This document shows, one piece after another, positions 50,109 to 57,985 of a stretch of 64,000 nucleotides of DNA. Numbering within the stretch: position 1 is the stretch's first letter; the number at the start of each line of letters is the position of its first letter. Source of the stretch: Coprobacillus sp. CAG:826. Lineage in GTDB: Bacteria > Bacillota_I > Bacilli_A > RFN20 > CAG-826. The stretch is taken from the NCBI GenBank assembly GCA_000437235.1, contig FR897045.1, positions 37,582 through 101,581 of the forward strand. The letters run 5' to 3'. The notes beneath the pieces were generated by a model, which saw only the letters and a program-made list of their open reading frames with translations, ran no database searches and was not told the origin of the DNA. Position numbers and translations under genes: made by a program.

Positions 50109-50138
50109 TTGACAAATTTATGAAAGCGCTTTTATAAT
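50109..50138 (+). promoter_or_regulatory. Promoter with embedded cre/LacI-type operator
   Basis: TTGACA (50109-50114), an 18-base spacer and TATAAT (50133-50138) form a consensus sigma-A promoter. The spacer holds TGAAAGCGCTTTTA (50121-50134), matching a CcpA cre or another LacI-type palindrome with the central CG. Repressor bound there would block RNA polymerase. It drives the lipoprotein at 50225, about 80 bases downstream. Confidence 0.75.
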
Positions 50139-50140
50139 TA

Positions 50141-50156
50141 ACTTAAACGATTAAGT
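50141..50156 (+). promoter_or_regulatory. Second LacI-type palindrome at the transcription start
   Basis: ACTTAA-ACGA-TTAAGT is a 16-bp inverted repeat with a central CG, at about +1 to +15 of the promoter just upstream. It is a candidate operator for the LacI-family protein encoded at 51727. Inferred. Confidence 0.5.
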
Positions 50157-50224
50157 AAATTAAGTTTGACATGTGACTTTTCATTTACAACTGATTTGCT
50201 TACGTAAAAAAGAAAGGGAAAAAT

Positions 50225-51688
50225 ATGAAAAAAACTAATTGTTTACGTCTAGGTGTCTTACTTTTTTCATCAATTGCGCTTCTTGCCTCATGTGGTGCAA
50301 AAGATAATTCAAAAAAATATACAGTGACTTTCTATGATGGAGAAACTGTATTAAAGGAAGAAAAAGTAAAAGAAAATGAAAAAGTGGCTAGATTTGAGCC
50401 GACGAAAGAAAACTATGATTTTGTTAACTGGTATGCAACGCCTAGTTACAATCATCTTTTTGATTTTGATACAGAAATTAAAAAAGATACATCGATTTAT
50501 GCAGGATTTTCTCAATTTAAAGAGGATACGAGAGAATTTAACATTGTTGGAAGTGGAAGAAGCCCATTATTAAGTGTCAGCAACTGGGGAAAAGTGATTC
50601 AAGATGAACATAAACTCCAAAAAACAGCGGGTAAAAATGAATATAAAATTACTTTAGATTTATATGAAGACGATGTTTTTCAATTTGCTTTAAATACGAG
50701 TTGGCATCACCAACGTGGAGTAGGTTATTTCACCACCACCTATTCAAATGAATTAAAGAAAGACGTATTTGAAGGTGGCGGAGGTTTAGGCGATGCTTCT
50801 GCTAAACGTTCAAATGCTATTGTAAAAGTCGCAGGTAATTATACATTTACTTTAGTGACTCACCCCAATGAAGATTATTATGATGGAAATTATACCGAGG
50901 AAAACAAAGAGTGCTTTAATCTCAATCCATTTGATAGTATCTCCTGGGTAAGAAATGGTGATGTGCAAGTAGTCCAAGAAGTCATGACAAATTATTATAT
51001 TAAAGGTGCGGGTATCACCGAGTGGGAAGATGTTTATACCCCAGCAACTTCATTGGTTAAAGATGGTCATCAACATCAACTAACCGTCTTCTTACGTGAA
51101 AAGGAAGAATTCTTATTTACTTCTTTAAATACAATTGATGGAAATGTTACTACGGGTACAGAATACCTTCGTTATACGAATTTGGATGAAGAATCACAAA
51201 AATTATTCTCTAATAATAAAGGCAATTTAATTACCTTAAAAGAAGGAAATTATACTTTTAATTATAATGACGAATCAAAAGTTATGAATGTTTCATTTGA
51301 AGAAGCTACTTTAGTTCCAACCGATTATTATATTGATGGTACTTTTGGTGAAAAAGAGTGGGATGGATATTGTTTTAATAAGAATTATCAAATGAATCCT
51401 TCTAGCGAGAACCTAGATTTATATGAAATCAAGAATGTGAAGTTAAAGAAAGACTCTCAAATTGTAGTTCAAGCTTTTAAAGCCGGCGCTACTGAAAGAG
51501 GAACTTGGGGAACAGATAGCTATAATGGCCTTGCTTGTTATAATTATAATTATCTTGTTGATGGTGGCGAAAACTTCAGTAAGGTTGACGCAACAAATAG
51601 TAATGTTAAAGTATTAGTGGAAGGTACGTACAACATTTCCTTTAACCACTATACAAAAGTGATGAAAATTACCTTAACTAATGCTTAA
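50225..51688 (+). CDS. Surface lipoprotein with repeated beta modules, likely glucan-binding
   Basis: A 487-residue lipoprotein. Signal peptide with lipobox ALLASCG (Cys ~23). A Listeria-Bacteroides (Flg_new/InlB B-repeat) domain follows (~34-95: YTVTFYDGETVLKEEKV ... FVNWYATPSYNHLFDFDTEI). The rest is built from three similar beta-sandwich units of ~100-130 residues, each with a strand like YKITLDLYEDDVFQFAL, HQLTVFLREKEEFLFTS and LYEIKNVKLKKDSQIVVQA, and ending in a GNYTF/GTYNISFN hairpin. These resemble the starch-binding SusE/SusF-type modules in outline. No catalytic motif is seen. It lies beside the alpha-glucan operon and probably binds starch at the cell surface. Strong promoter with two LacI-type palindromes upstream. 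Confidence 0.78.
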   Translation: MKKTNCLRLGVLLFSSIALLASCGAKDNSKKYTVTFYDGETVLKEEKVKENEKVARFEPTKENYDFVNWYATPSYNHLFDFDTEIKKDTSIYAGFSQFKEDTREFNIVGSGRSPLLSVSNWGKVIQDEHKLQKTAGKNEYKITLDLYEDDVFQFALNTSWHHQRGVGYFTTTYSNELKKDVFEGGGGLGDASAKRSNAIVKVAGNYTFTLVTHPNEDYYDGNYTEENKECFNLNPFDSISWVRNGDVQVVQEVMTNYYIKGAGITEWEDVYTPATSLVKDGHQHQLTVFLREKEEFLFTSLNTIDGNVTTGTEYLRYTNLDEESQKLFSNNKGNLITLKEGNYTFNYNDESKVMNVSFEEATLVPTDYYIDGTFGEKEWDGYCFNKNYQMNPSSENLDLYEIKNVKLKKDSQIVVQAFKAGATERGTWGTDSYNGLACYNYNYLVDGGENFSKVDATNSNVKVLVEGTYNISFNHYTKVMKITLTNA

Positions 51689-51722
51689 AAAAACTGGCGC
51701 TTTTCTTGCGCCAGTTTATTAT
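51689..51722. terminator. Bidirectional terminator between lipoprotein and LacI genes
   Basis: AAACTGGCGC (51691-51700) pairs perfectly with GCGCCAGTTT (51708-51717) around a seven-base loop, flanked by an A run and TTTATTATT. It serves both converging genes. Confidence 0.88.
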
Positions 51723-51726
51723 TCTT

Positions 51727-52524
51727 TCATACTTTGAATGAATGCGTTTTATAAGCTTCCCGTGATAATGCTTTTTCAATACATTCAACAATTTTTTCGC
51801 TTTTTGTTTCTAAATGTTGTTGGTCATAGAAAAAGCAAATATCTTTAAAGGAAAGTAAATAGTTATATAGAATCGAATGGATGACAAAATAATTCTTGTT
51901 TTTAGAAATATGAATTTCGTCAAATGAAGAAACAAATTCAACATTGGGAAAGGATAATTGAATTTCTTTTTCGATATTGACATCTAAGGGTTTTAAGCAT
52001 AAGAATGTATATTCTTTTTGAAAGTACTTATCCGCTTTTTCTTTTAATAAATTGTAATCTGTATGGATTACAAAAAATAATGGATCTTGGATAAGCGTGT
52101 CGACGGCAAGAAGAGGAAGATATGTTTTGTTACTAATAATCTGGAATTGCTCTAAACTGAGTTGATAGGCTACAATTGCGTCAACGTTAGAAAAACAAGC
52201 GGAATCAGGAACTAAAACAAATTCAAAATGGTTACGGGAAAAAACTTGATTGAGGACAACAAAAAATTTTAAGAATTCACTATAATATAATGCATTCCTA
52301 GAAAAGTCAGCGTAGACAGCAACTAATTTTGTTGGCGATGCTGTTCTTAAATTTTTAGCAAAAGCACTGGGTTTATAGTTAAATAAATTAACGATCTGCC
52401 ATACTTTTGTCTTTGTTGCTTCTGAAATGGATTGGTCTTCGCGGCCATTGATGACATAACTGACAGTGGCAACTGACACGCCAGCCTCTCTTGCAATGTC
52501 ATGAATTGTAACTTTTTTTCCCAT
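51727..52524 (-). CDS. LacI-family regulator, short sensor domain
   Basis: A 265-residue repressor. The N-terminal helix-turn-helix and hinge are canonical: VTIHDIAREAGVSVATVSYVINGR, SISEATKTKVWQIVNLFNYKPSAFAKNLRT. The sensor domain is about 70 residues shorter than the usual ~330-residue LacI protein, and the sugar-binding core motifs are weak, so ligand sensing may differ. It lies between the lipoprotein and the GH13 operon and is divergent from the latter, so it is the probable maltodextrin regulator. There is no ribosome binding site: the -10 ends nine bases before the ATG. Confidence 0.88.
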   Translation of the reverse strand: MGKKVTIHDIAREAGVSVATVSYVINGREDQSISEATKTKVWQIVNLFNYKPSAFAKNLRTASPTKLVAVYADFSRNALYYSEFLKFFVVLNQVFSRNHFEFVLVPDSACFSNVDAIVAYQLSLEQFQIISNKTYLPLLAVDTLIQDPLFFVIHTDYNLLKEKADKYFQKEYTFLCLKPLDVNIEKEIQLSFPNVEFVSSFDEIHISKNKNYFVIHSILYNYLLSFKDICFFYDQQHLETKSEKIVECIEKALSREAYKTHSFKV

Positions 52525-52533
52525 AGTGTTTAC

Positions 52534-52562
52534 ATTATAAAAAACAAAAAGCGAAAAGTCAA
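52534..52562 (-). promoter_or_regulatory. Promoter giving a leaderless LacI transcript
   Basis: On the minus strand TTGACT (52557-52562), a 17-base spacer and TATAAT (52534-52539). A start site 6-8 bases beyond the -10 falls at about 52526-52528, only 2-4 bases before the ATG at 52524. No AGG-type sequence lies between. Confidence 0.7.
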
Positions 52563-52583
52563 TAAAGGTGAGGAAGTGATAAG

Positions 52584-54275
52584 ATGAATGAATTAGCCAT
52601 ATTTCATGCCCCTGAGACGCAGTATTGTTTTGCTTATCGACAAAATATAATTCGCGTTCGCTTAAGAATTGATAAAAATGATAATCCTCAAAAAATCGAA
52701 GTGGTATATGGAGGGAAATATGATTTTTCTACAAAACAAAAGTCATGTAAAATGAAACGGCAATATGAAGATCGTTTATATGCTTATTATGTAGGAGAAA
52801 TACATTTAAAAGACGTTAGGTTTGTATATGTTTTTAAAATATATGACCATCAAAATATTTATTATTATTCTGAAGATGGATTAACAGATAGTTATGACTA
52901 TACACTGAGTTATTTTAATTGTTTTCAATTTGCGTATATTTTTTCTGAAGATGTGCAAAAGCCAGTAAAATGGATGGAAAAAGCAGTGTTTTATCAAATA
53001 TTTGTTGATCGCTTTGCTCAAGGTATCTTTACTAAAAATCTTCAGTATATTAATCTTCCATGGGGCGAGAAACCGACGCCAAAAAGCTTTGCAGGTGGAG
53101 ATTTAAAGGGCATATACGATCATTTGGATGATATACAAAATTTAGGAATTACAGCGATTTATCTTACCCCTATTTTTACCTCGAAATCAAATCACAAATA
53201 CGATACTTCTAATTACTTTGAAATAGATTCCCATTTTGGTGATAAAAAAGTCTTTTTACAACTGGTAAATGAAATACATCGCCGAAACATGAAAATAGTT
53301 TTAGATGCTGTATTCAATCATTGTTCAGAAGATTTTCCGCCTTTTATAGAAGCTAAAGAAAGAAAAGAGGAATCGCCTTATTATCATTGGTTTATTTTTC
53401 ATGAAAATGATTATGAGACTTTTGCTCATTGCACCTATATGCCAAAATTTAATACAGAAAACCCAGATGTTCAAGATTATCTTTTAGGAATTATAGAATA
53501 TTGGATGAAAGAGTTTCATATCGATGGTTGGCGCTTAGATGTCTCAGATGAAGTGGCACATTCATTTTGGAAAAGATTTAGAAAGAGGGTTAAAGAAATC
53601 AATGATCAGTGTGTAATACTTGGAGAAAATTGGCATGATGCACATCCTTATTTATTAGGTGACCAATATGATGGAATTATGAATTATGCTTTTACAAAAA
53701 GCTGTATTGATTTTTTTGCTAAGAAAAGATTGACTAGCGTAGAAATGGCAAATAAATTATCAAGCATACTGATGAGAAATAATGACATAGTCAACCAAAT
53801 GATGCTGAATTTATTAGATAGTCACGATACAATTCGTTTTATTACCTATGTCCATGGGAATGAAAATATTCTTTTAGAAGCTCTCGCTCTTATGTTTTTT
53901 TTCGTAGGAAGCCCATGCATTTATTATGGAACAGAAATTGGCTTAGAAGGCGAATATGATCCGGATTCAAGACGAACAATGGATTGGGAAAAAGCAACAA
54001 AAAATGGTAAAATTAAAGAAACAATAAAAAAATTAAGCGAATTAAAAAAAGAAGGCCTCTTAAGCGGTGATAATATAAAGATTCTTTCAGAAGATAATAT
54101 GCTTATAATCACTAGAGAAAATAAGAAAGATTGCTTAAGGCTAATTATTAATGAATCAAATGAAAGCAAAGTTATAAACCCTAATACTTTAGTTATGTCT
54201 TCACTTTATCAAAATGGAAGGATAGAAAAACATGGATTTCTAATTGAAAGAAAAACCAAGGAGGAAAATAAATGA
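52584..54275 (+). CDS. GH13 alpha-glucan hydrolase (neopullulanase/cyclomaltodextrinase type)
   Basis: A 563-residue cytoplasmic enzyme without signal peptide. An N-terminal CBM34-like beta domain covers ~1-120. The TIM barrel begins KAVFYQIFVDRFAQG. The GH13 conserved regions are present: LDAVFNHC (region I), GWRLDVSDE with the nucleophile Asp (II), ILGENWHD with the acid/base Glu (III) and NLLDSHDT (IV). The N-terminal domain plus these regions suggest the GH13_20 neopullulanase/maltogenic amylase/cyclodextrinase group, cutting imported maltodextrins. AAGGTGAGGAAGTGATAAG precedes the ATG. It is the first gene of the GH13-malEFG-ATPase operon and overlaps the next gene by four bases. Confidence 0.93.
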   Translation: MNELAIFHAPETQYCFAYRQNIIRVRLRIDKNDNPQKIEVVYGGKYDFSTKQKSCKMKRQYEDRLYAYYVGEIHLKDVRFVYVFKIYDHQNIYYYSEDGLTDSYDYTLSYFNCFQFAYIFSEDVQKPVKWMEKAVFYQIFVDRFAQGIFTKNLQYINLPWGEKPTPKSFAGGDLKGIYDHLDDIQNLGITAIYLTPIFTSKSNHKYDTSNYFEIDSHFGDKKVFLQLVNEIHRRNMKIVLDAVFNHCSEDFPPFIEAKERKEESPYYHWFIFHENDYETFAHCTYMPKFNTENPDVQDYLLGIIEYWMKEFHIDGWRLDVSDEVAHSFWKRFRKRVKEINDQCVILGENWHDAHPYLLGDQYDGIMNYAFTKSCIDFFAKKRLTSVEMANKLSSILMRNNDIVNQMMLNLLDSHDTIRFITYVHGNENILLEALALMFFFVGSPCIYYGTEIGLEGEYDPDSRRTMDWEKATKNGKIKETIKKLSELKKEGLLSGDNIKILSEDNMLIITRENKKDCLRLIINESNESKVINPNTLVMSSLYQNGRIEKHGFLIERKTKEENK

Positions 54276-55744
54276 GAAAAAGCCTAGTAGCAATTACAAG
54301 TATAGTGTTTCATTTTTTAGTCATTGCTAGCATTGTGGTTGGTAGTGGTGTCCTCCACGAATTAGCGGATGAAAAAGAAGAAGATGTAATAAAAGATAAA
54401 TTCACTGGAGAACTTGAAAAAAATGTCACTTTACAAATTCTAGAAAATGATACGGCAAAATCACAAGGTTATTTACAAGAATTATTAGACGCTTTTAATG
54501 AAAAATATAAGGCATATGGCATTCAAGCTGTAGACGCTAAAATAGGAGAATATAGTGATTTAACAAAAGATGGACCATATGGTTATGGCCCAGATGTCTT
54601 GTATCAAGCCAACGATGTTTTGATGGGTTATGTGGAAGGGCATCATATTCAACCGCTTCCAGTAGAAAAATTAGAATGTTATGAGAAAATTGATCAAAAA
54701 GCATGGAATCCGTATACATTAAATCAATCAGGAACGAGTTATATTTGTGGCGTTCCAGTAAATATTCAAGGGCCATTACTTTTCTATCGTAAAGATTTGT
54801 TACCTTCTAATTGGAAGGAAAAGTGGGATAAAAATAATAATGATATTCCAGATATGGTTGAAAGTTGGACGGAACTTTATGCTTATTCAAAAGAAATACG
54901 TAAAGCAACACCAGATAAATATGGTTATATGGAATCATTAAGTAACGCTTATTTTTCATCAGGCTATCTCTTTAGTTATGGTGGATATTTATTTGGAAAA
55001 GACGGAAGAGATTTAAATGATGTTGGTTTATCTAAAGGGAATGCTGTAAAAGGAGCAAGCATTATTCGTCAATTGGCTACGATTATGAATCGTGAGTGCT
55101 GTGATGATAGCATTACATTAAATTCTTATTCGCAATTAGGTAATGGAACTTATTTTGCCACGATGACAACACCCGATGTTTATTCTCTATTTATAAATAA
55201 TATGATCGCTTTTTACCGAAAAGAAACACCTTCTTTAACGGAAGCTAAGGCAAGAGAAAAAGCTAAAGAAAATTTAGTAATTACGAATGTTCCTTCTCTT
55301 CCTAAAAATGGCGATTTAGAGAATCGTGATGATGAAATGTTTACCGCTACGATGATGGGTGGCGTGAATGGTTATGCCATGAGTGCCTATACCAAATATC
55401 CAAATGCTGCTTTAGAGTTTATTAATTTTGCCACCAGTTATCAAATGATTAAAAAAAGAATAGAACTACTTTCTATTGTCCCTGCAAGAGTGGATTTAGC
55501 TAAAGAGCAAGGTGGATTAGCAGAAACCATTAACAATAATTTAAAAGAAGGCTATATTTCAGTCATGCCTAGCGTAAGTGCGATGGGCCAAGTATGGACA
55601 TCAGCAGGAACCTTTTTTGCTGATTTATCCGAGGATCCATTTCGGGAAGAAAAAAAGCAAAAATATACCAATGAAGCCTCTATTTTAGAGGGGCTTATGA
55701 AAGTGGATCAGCAAATATATGATGCTGTCCACACATTGAAATAA
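54272..55744 (+). CDS. Maltodextrin-binding protein with N-terminal membrane anchor
   Basis: A 490-residue extracellular solute-binding protein (family 1, MalE-like). The N-terminus has one hydrophobic stretch (LVAITSIVFHFLVIASIVVGSGVL) but no Cys, so unlike the other binding protein and lipoproteins in the window it lacks a lipobox. It is probably held by an uncleaved helix or released. The mature domain shows VTLQILENDTAKSQGYLQELLDAFNEKY, GPDVLYQANDVLMGYVEGHHIQPLP, GVPVNIQGPLLFYRKDLLP (the MalE hinge motif) and MMGGVNGYAMSAYTKYPNAALEFINF. It serves the permeases directly downstream. The ATG overlaps the GH13 stop. Confidence 0.9.
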   Translation: MRKSLVAITSIVFHFLVIASIVVGSGVLHELADEKEEDVIKDKFTGELEKNVTLQILENDTAKSQGYLQELLDAFNEKYKAYGIQAVDAKIGEYSDLTKDGPYGYGPDVLYQANDVLMGYVEGHHIQPLPVEKLECYEKIDQKAWNPYTLNQSGTSYICGVPVNIQGPLLFYRKDLLPSNWKEKWDKNNNDIPDMVESWTELYAYSKEIRKATPDKYGYMESLSNAYFSSGYLFSYGGYLFGKDGRDLNDVGLSKGNAVKGASIIRQLATIMNRECCDDSITLNSYSQLGNGTYFATMTTPDVYSLFINNMIAFYRKETPSLTEAKAREKAKENLVITNVPSLPKNGDLENRDDEMFTATMMGGVNGYAMSAYTKYPNAALEFINFATSYQMIKKRIELLSIVPARVDLAKEQGGLAETINNNLKEGYISVMPSVSAMGQVWTSAGTFFADLSEDPFREEKKQKYTNEASILEGLMKVDQQIYDAVHTLK

Positions 55745-55758
55745 AAGGAGAAATGCTT

Positions 55759-57129
55759 ATGAAAATCAAAAAGAAAATTCGGCATTTTTTCAATAAAATG
55801 AAAGAAAAAGTATTACAAAAATATGAAAATACAAAGGAAATCATTACGCAAGCGAATGGAAAAGTGATTAGTTCTATGCTAATTATGGGCTCAGGACAAT
55901 TGCTTTATAAGCGTTGGGCAAAAGGATTTTTATATCTATTCGCGCAAATACTATTTTATCTTTATTTTATTTTATTTGGCGCTAGCGATTTATTTGGCTT
56001 TTTTACTTTAGGAAAAAAGGTTGAAAATCCGTGGTATGGCATCAAAGGTGATAACTCAATTGTTATGTTAATCATGGGAATCTTTGCTATTATTGCCTGT
56101 ATCTTTTATATCGTTATTTATATTCATAACGTTAAAGATGCTTATCAAATTCAGTGTGATGTGGATACTTTAAAAACGCCAGCAACATTTAAAGATGATA
56201 TAAAAAATATGTTTGATAAGTCTTTTTATAAAACGGCTCTATTCATTCCGATTTTAGGAGTGCTCGTTTTTAGTGTTTTACCGATCGTTTTCATGATTTT
56301 AATTGCTTTTACTAATTATGGTGGAGATATCGTTCCTCCCGCACTTGTAGATTGGGTAGGCTTTTCTAATTTTAAAAAAATATTAAGCTTAGGTGAATTT
56401 GCTCCAACATTCTTTAAAATTTTATTATGGAATGTATTATGGGCGGTTATATCTACCGCTATTAACTATTTTGGGGGACTAGGATTAGCGTTACTTCTCA
56501 ACAAAAAGTGTGTAAAAGGCAAAGCTTTTTGGAGAGCTTTTCCAGTTTTAGCATATGCCATTCCAGGATTCATTACTTTATTAGGATTTAAATTTATGTT
56601 TTCTAATGGTGGACCGATTAATTACTACATTACGAAAGCAGGAGGAAAGGCGATTGGCTTTTTAGGAATTGACGCTAAATGGACAGCAAGGATTATTGGA
56701 TTATTAGTAAATGCTTGGATCAGTATACCAACTACAATGCTGTTGGCCACGGGTATTCTATCCAATTTGAGCCCTGATTTGTTTGAAGCGGCTCGTGTAG
56801 ATGGTGCCCCACCAATCAAACAATTTACAAAAATTACATTACCTTATGTATTATTCGCTACAACACCAGTATTAATTTCGCAGTTCATTGGTAATTTTAA
56901 TAATTTTGGAATCTTTTACTTTTTAAGAGGAAGCATTTATTCGGATGGATATTTTTTAGCGAGTGACACAGATTTATTGATTAACTGGTTATATCGTTTG
57001 TCCATTGATAATAATTATTATTCAATTGGTGCGGCAATCAGCTTAATTATCTTTATTATAACGTCAGTTATTTCTTTAACTGTATATGTTCTATCACCAT
57101 CATATCGACAGGAGGAAACTTTTAGATGA
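55759..57129 (+). CDS. malF: MalF-type maltodextrin permease
   Basis: A 456-residue inner-membrane permease. The start at 55759 has AAAGGAG at a good distance; an ATG six bases upstream is too close. A basic N-terminal tail (~1-35) and two extra helices (GFLYLFAQILFYLYFILFG and IVMLIMGIFAIIACIFYIVIY) precede the six-helix core. MalF proteins of Bacillota often have this N-terminal extension. The EAA loop is EAARVDGAPPIKQFTKITLP (~residues 343-362). Pairs with MalG, overlapping it by four bases. Confidence 0.92.
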   Translation: MKIKKKIRHFFNKMKEKVLQKYENTKEIITQANGKVISSMLIMGSGQLLYKRWAKGFLYLFAQILFYLYFILFGASDLFGFFTLGKKVENPWYGIKGDNSIVMLIMGIFAIIACIFYIVIYIHNVKDAYQIQCDVDTLKTPATFKDDIKNMFDKSFYKTALFIPILGVLVFSVLPIVFMILIAFTNYGGDIVPPALVDWVGFSNFKKILSLGEFAPTFFKILLWNVLWAVISTAINYFGGLGLALLLNKKCVKGKAFWRAFPVLAYAIPGFITLLGFKFMFSNGGPINYYITKAGGKAIGFLGIDAKWTARIIGLLVNAWISIPTTMLLATGILSNLSPDLFEAARVDGAPPIKQFTKITLPYVLFATTPVLISQFIGNFNNFGIFYFLRGSIYSDGYFLASDTDLLINWLYRLSIDNNYYSIGAAISLIIFIITSVISLTVYVLSPSYRQEETFR

Positions 57130-57974
57130 AAAATAAAAAGAGTACTAGAATAGCAAAAAAAGTTTTCGATGTGAGTTGGACTTGTTTACTTCTCATTATT
57201 ATTTCGTTTATTTTCTTCTTTCCATGTTTGTGGCTAATTTTAGCTTCCTTTTCTACAACAGGATCAATCTATTCTTTTAAAGGATTTTTTCCAGATTCGT
57301 ATGGATTCGATAGCTTTAAAACATTATTTACAGATACAACGATGTATAACTATAAAAAGTGGTTTTTGAATACATTGTTTATTGCTTCAATGAGTTGTAT
57401 TTTAGGCACTATTCTCACGATTTTAACAGCATACTGTATGTCTAGATTTCGTTTTAAATCAAGAAAAGCATTGATGAAAACAACATTGGTTTTAGGTATG
57501 TTTCCATCTTTTATGGGAACCATCGCTGTTTATTTATTGATGACACAATTTAATTTAGTGAATCAGCATTGGGGATTAATCCTCATCTATTCGGCGTTAG
57601 CCCCTATGGGCTATATGGTGCAAAAAGGTTTCTTTGATACCATCCCTTATTCTATTGATGAAGCCGCGAGAATTGATGGTGCTAATAACTTTCAAGTGTT
57701 TGTTAAGTTTATTCTTCCTCTATCGAAGCCAATGTTAGTGTACACAGCGCTTACATCATTTACTTGGCCCTGGAGTGATTTTATACTTCCTAAAATGTTG
57801 CTTAAAAATATTGATAAATATACAGTTGCAGTAGGGTTGATGTCGTTAGGAGATACAGAATTTGCACGATTTGCAGCAGGAGCGATTTTCATTGCAGTGC
57901 CGATTATTATTTTATATTTCTGTTTAGTTAAGTACATGATTAATGGTATGTCAGCAGGTGCTGTAAAAGAATAG
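57126..57974 (+). CDS. malG: MalG-type maltodextrin permease
   Basis: A 282-residue inner-membrane permease with six helices, first [21 protein letters not shown]. The EAA loop reads [21 protein letters not shown] (~residues 180-200). The C-terminus [13 protein letters not shown] is typical of MalG. GACAGGAGGAAACTTTTAG precedes the ATG, which overlaps the malF stop. Functions with MalF, the binding protein at 54272 and the ATPase at 57986. Confidence 0.94.
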   Translation: MKNKKSTRIAKKVFDVSWTCLLLIIISFIFFFPCLWLILASFSTTGSIYSFKGFFPDSYGFDSFKTLFTDTTMYNYKKWFLNTLFIASMSCILGTILTILTAYCMSRFRFKSRKALMKTTLVLGMFPSFMGTIAVYLLMTQFNLVNQHWGLILIYSALAPMGYMVQKGFFDTIPYSIDEAARIDGANNFQVFVKFILPLSKPMLVYTALTSFTWPWSDFILPKMLLKNIDKYTVAVGLMSLGDTEFARFAAGAIFIAVPIIILYFCLVKYMINGMSAGAVKE

Positions 57975-57985
57975 GAGGAAAAGGT

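Larger units (their letters stand above)
49611..50224. other. 614-base gap after tmRNA with terminators and operon promoter
   Basis: Contains the tmRNA terminator (49621-49656), a second isolated strong terminator (49715-49742), then about 350 bases of A/T-rich sequence, and the promoter of the lipoprotein gene (50109-50138). A 17-codon open frame from ATG 49885 (ending KAKKV) is followed in the same frame by 22 further codons (ESLDGGRDYKVDSKTSLFYI...). This may be a decayed gene piece or chance. No intact gene is supported. Confidence 0.45.
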
